Below, piece after piece: positions 5,141-6,434 of a stretch of 6,434 nucleotides of DNA. The stretch's first letter is position 1. Every line of letters starts with the position of its first letter. Below the pieces are notes generated by a model that worked only from the letters and a program-made list of their open reading frames with translations, was not told where the DNA came from and did not search any database. The position numbers and the translations under genes were made by a program. This DNA is from Cellulomonas sp. (GTDB lineage Bacteria > Actinomycetota > Actinomycetes > Actinomycetales > Cellulomonadaceae), in the NCBI GenBank assembly GCA_027451305.1, contig DAIDJQ010000075.1:1-6434 (forward strand), read 5' to 3'.

Positions 5141-5574
5141 ACGCGGCCGACACCAGCTCCTCGGCGCAGGAGCCGCTCCGGCTCACGTCTGTGCTGCTCT
5201 CCGCGCTGCCCCTCGAGCTCGGCACCCCCGCGGCGCCCGAGCGCTACACCGTGCCGGTCGTCTTCTCGCGGCAGGTCACCCCCGCGGAACGTGCCCGCAT
5301 CGAGGACCCGGCGCTGGCCCACCGACTCAGCGAGAGCCTGGGCGCGCAGATCGAGCTGGTCGTCTCCGACCGGCGCCTCCTGGTGCTGAACACCTCGCTG
5401 GCGGAGCTGCGCGACGGGCTGGCAGCGGCGCTGTCGGCGGCGTTGCGTGAGCTCGACGTCCAGCTGGACGCCGAGCAGTCCGCTCGTGAGGACGCAGCCA
5501 GCCAGCGCCAGCTCGAGGAACGGGAGCGCGCGGACGCCGTCGCGCGCGAGGCGGCGCAGATCCAGTTCGGCTGA
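5137..5574 (+). CDS. unrecognised small soluble protein with C-terminal coiled coil
   Basis: A 145-residue protein I do not recognise. No signal peptide or membrane helix is visible. Residues about 15-105 look like a mixed alpha/beta domain: a strand at 37-44 (YTVPVVFSR), a helix-rich segment with ERARIEDPALAHRLSESLG (51-69), then strands IELVVSDRRLLVLNTS (72-87). From about 88 to 142 the sequence is a nearly continuous charged helix rich in Glu, Arg, Gln and Ala, consistent with a coiled coil. GTG 5137 overlaps the LapA stop as GTGA, which decides this start over the much longer open frame to the left. That longer frame runs through the LapA gene and is an out-of-phase shadow there. Coupling suggests a job linked to the LapA protein. 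It ends before a convergent gene. Confidence 0.7.
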   Translation: MNAADTSSSAQEPLRLTSVLLSALPLELGTPAAPERYTVPVVFSRQVTPAERARIEDPALAHRLSESLGAQIELVVSDRRLLVLNTSLAELRDGLAAALSAALRELDVQLDAEQSAREDAASQRQLEERERADAVAREAAQIQFG

Positions 5575-5584
5575 CGAGCGGCGC

Positions 5585-5637
5585 CGCGTCGGCCGCGACG
5601 CGAGGGCAGCCTGCTGACCGCACCGCCCCTCGGGGCG
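5585..5637. terminator. two GC hairpins between convergent genes, likely bidirectional terminator
   Basis: CGCGTCG (5585-5591) pairs perfectly with CGACGCG (5596-5602) around the tetraloop GCCG, and CGCCC (5624-5628) pairs with GGGCG (5633-5637) around CTCG. They fill the gap between two genes that converge, the usual place for a shared terminator. Being palindromic, they would form in RNA from either strand. Neither has a T-run, as is common for actinobacterial terminators. Confidence 0.4.
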
Positions 5638-5640
5638 TCC

Positions 5641-6318
5641 CTAGGCGGGCAGGACGTAGAAGTACATGAGCAGGTAGTGCAGGACCGCGGCGACGACGAC
5701 CATCGCGTGCCAGATCTCGTGGAAGCCGAACACGCCCGGCCACGGGTTGGGGCGCTCGACGACGAACACCACGAAGCCTGCGCTGTACAGCAGGCCGCCC
5801 GCGGCCATCAGCACCAGCGCACCCCCGGGCACCGACGCACCCGAGCCCACCAGCAGGACCGGCATCCAGCCGAGAGCGATGTACAGGGTGTTGGTGACGT
5901 ACTTCGGCAGCTGGCGCAGGATCGAGCGCAGCACGATGCCCGCCGCGGCGATCACCCAGACCACGGCCAGGACCGTCCAGCCGTAGGTGGTGCGGAACAG
6001 GACCAGCACCATCGGTGTGGTCGAGCCGGCGATCAGCAGGAACACCGAGTCGTAGTCCAGGGTGCGCAGCACCTCGTTCACCCGCGGTCCGCCGTCGATG
6101 CCGTGGTGCAGCGTGCTCGAGACGAAGAGCGTCACCACCGACAGGCCGTACAGGCTGAACCCGACGACCTTCCAGGCATCGCGCTGCTCGGCCGCCTGCA
6201 CGATGAGCAGCGCGGCACCCGCGACGGCGAAGCAGGCGGCGAACAGGTGCGAGACGGTGTTGAACCGCTCGTCGGTGACGTGAACGCTGCCGTCCCTGCT
6301 CCGCTGAGCGGTCTCCAC
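5641..6318 (-). CDS. hemolysin III/TrhA-family (PAQR-like) membrane protein
   Basis: A 225-residue protein with seven predicted membrane helices, at about 24-43, 50-70, 88-107, 112-132, 143-160, 165-187 and 202-222. This matches the hemolysin III family in length and layout. Conserved landmarks are DERFNTVSH (16-24), SSTLHH (67-72), LDYDSVFLLIAGSTTPM (87-103) and HEIWH (200-204). In PAQR proteins, structures show zinc held by a His after helix 2 and the HxxxH pair in the last helix; here H71 or H72, H200 and H204 fit, giving a probable intramembrane metal site. Bacterial TrhA homologues are linked to membrane fluidity or energy homeostasis; haemolysis is not a safe inference. The start is GTG, with GGGAAGG (6325-6331) six bases upstream. 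The gene stands alone and converges on the 145-residue protein gene. In LDYD, tyrosine replaces the more usual histidine. Confidence 0.92.
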   Translation of the reverse strand: METAQRSRDGSVHVTDERFNTVSHLFAACFAVAGAALLIVQAAEQRDAWKVVGFSLYGLSVVTLFVSSTLHHGIDGGPRVNEVLRTLDYDSVFLLIAGSTTPMVLVLFRTTYGWTVLAVVWVIAAAGIVLRSILRQLPKYVTNTLYIALGWMPVLLVGSGASVPGGALVLMAAGGLLYSAGFVVFVVERPNPWPGVFGFHEIWHAMVVVAAVLHYLLMYFYVLPA

Positions 6319-6391
6319 CGGTTGCCTTCCCGCGTCGCCGCGCCTCTTCGACCAGGTGCGGTCCGGACGTGCCGTTCCTCCGTACGCGCCC

Positions 6392-6397
6392 AGGCTA
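6392..6397 (-). promoter_or_regulatory. candidate -10 element for the hemolysin III-family gene
   Basis: Read on the minus strand, TAGCCT fits the TANNNT -10 pattern and lies about 75 bases upstream of the GTG start. The same hexamer is the -10 proposed for the glycosyltransferase operon. No convincing -35 is visible. The rest of 6319-6434 holds only the ribosome binding site and no gene I can support. Confidence 0.25.
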
Positions 6398-6434
6398 CCG
6401 AGCGGATCGGACCCGCCGGGCCGGCACGTGCTGC

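Overview
The window is high-GC DNA whose coding frames have mostly G or C at third codon positions. GTG starts and overlapping stop/start junctions are common. This, together with the protein families present, points to an actinobacterium, plausibly a Cellulomonas-like member of the Micrococcales. The lineage is inferred from style only. No mobile element, CRISPR array, rRNA or tRNA is visible.

Layout, left to right. Bases 1-157 contain no gene; the first 100 bases are an extreme purine tract (60 G, 24 A, 8 C, 8 T) lying downstream of a minus-strand gene for a small two-helix membrane protein (158-562). Bases 563-1020 form a gene-free divergent region with several stem-loops and one plausible promoter. 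Three tightly packed plus-strand genes follow: a GT4-type glycosyltransferase (1021-2145), an all-alpha six-hairpin-like carbohydrate protein (2145-3161) and a long GH130-family glycosidase/phosphorylase (3185-4696). After a 72-base gap with a hairpin come a LapA-domain membrane protein (4769-5140) and an unrecognised 145-residue protein (5137-5574), coupled by a 4-base overlap. A GC-rich hairpin region separates these from a convergent hemolysin III/TrhA-family seven-helix membrane protein (5641-6318, minus). Its upstream region runs to the right edge.

How the genes work together. The three carbohydrate genes are the most interesting unit. A retaining GT-B glycosyltransferase, an (alpha/alpha)-barrel-like protein and a GH130 enzyme are translationally coupled or nearly so, which suggests one pathway that makes and trims or recycles a short glycoside, perhaps mannose-containing. 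The substrate cannot be read from the sequence, and I know of no experimentally assigned role for this exact trio. The remaining genes look like ordinary envelope or housekeeping genes, apart from the unrecognised 145-residue partner of the LapA protein.
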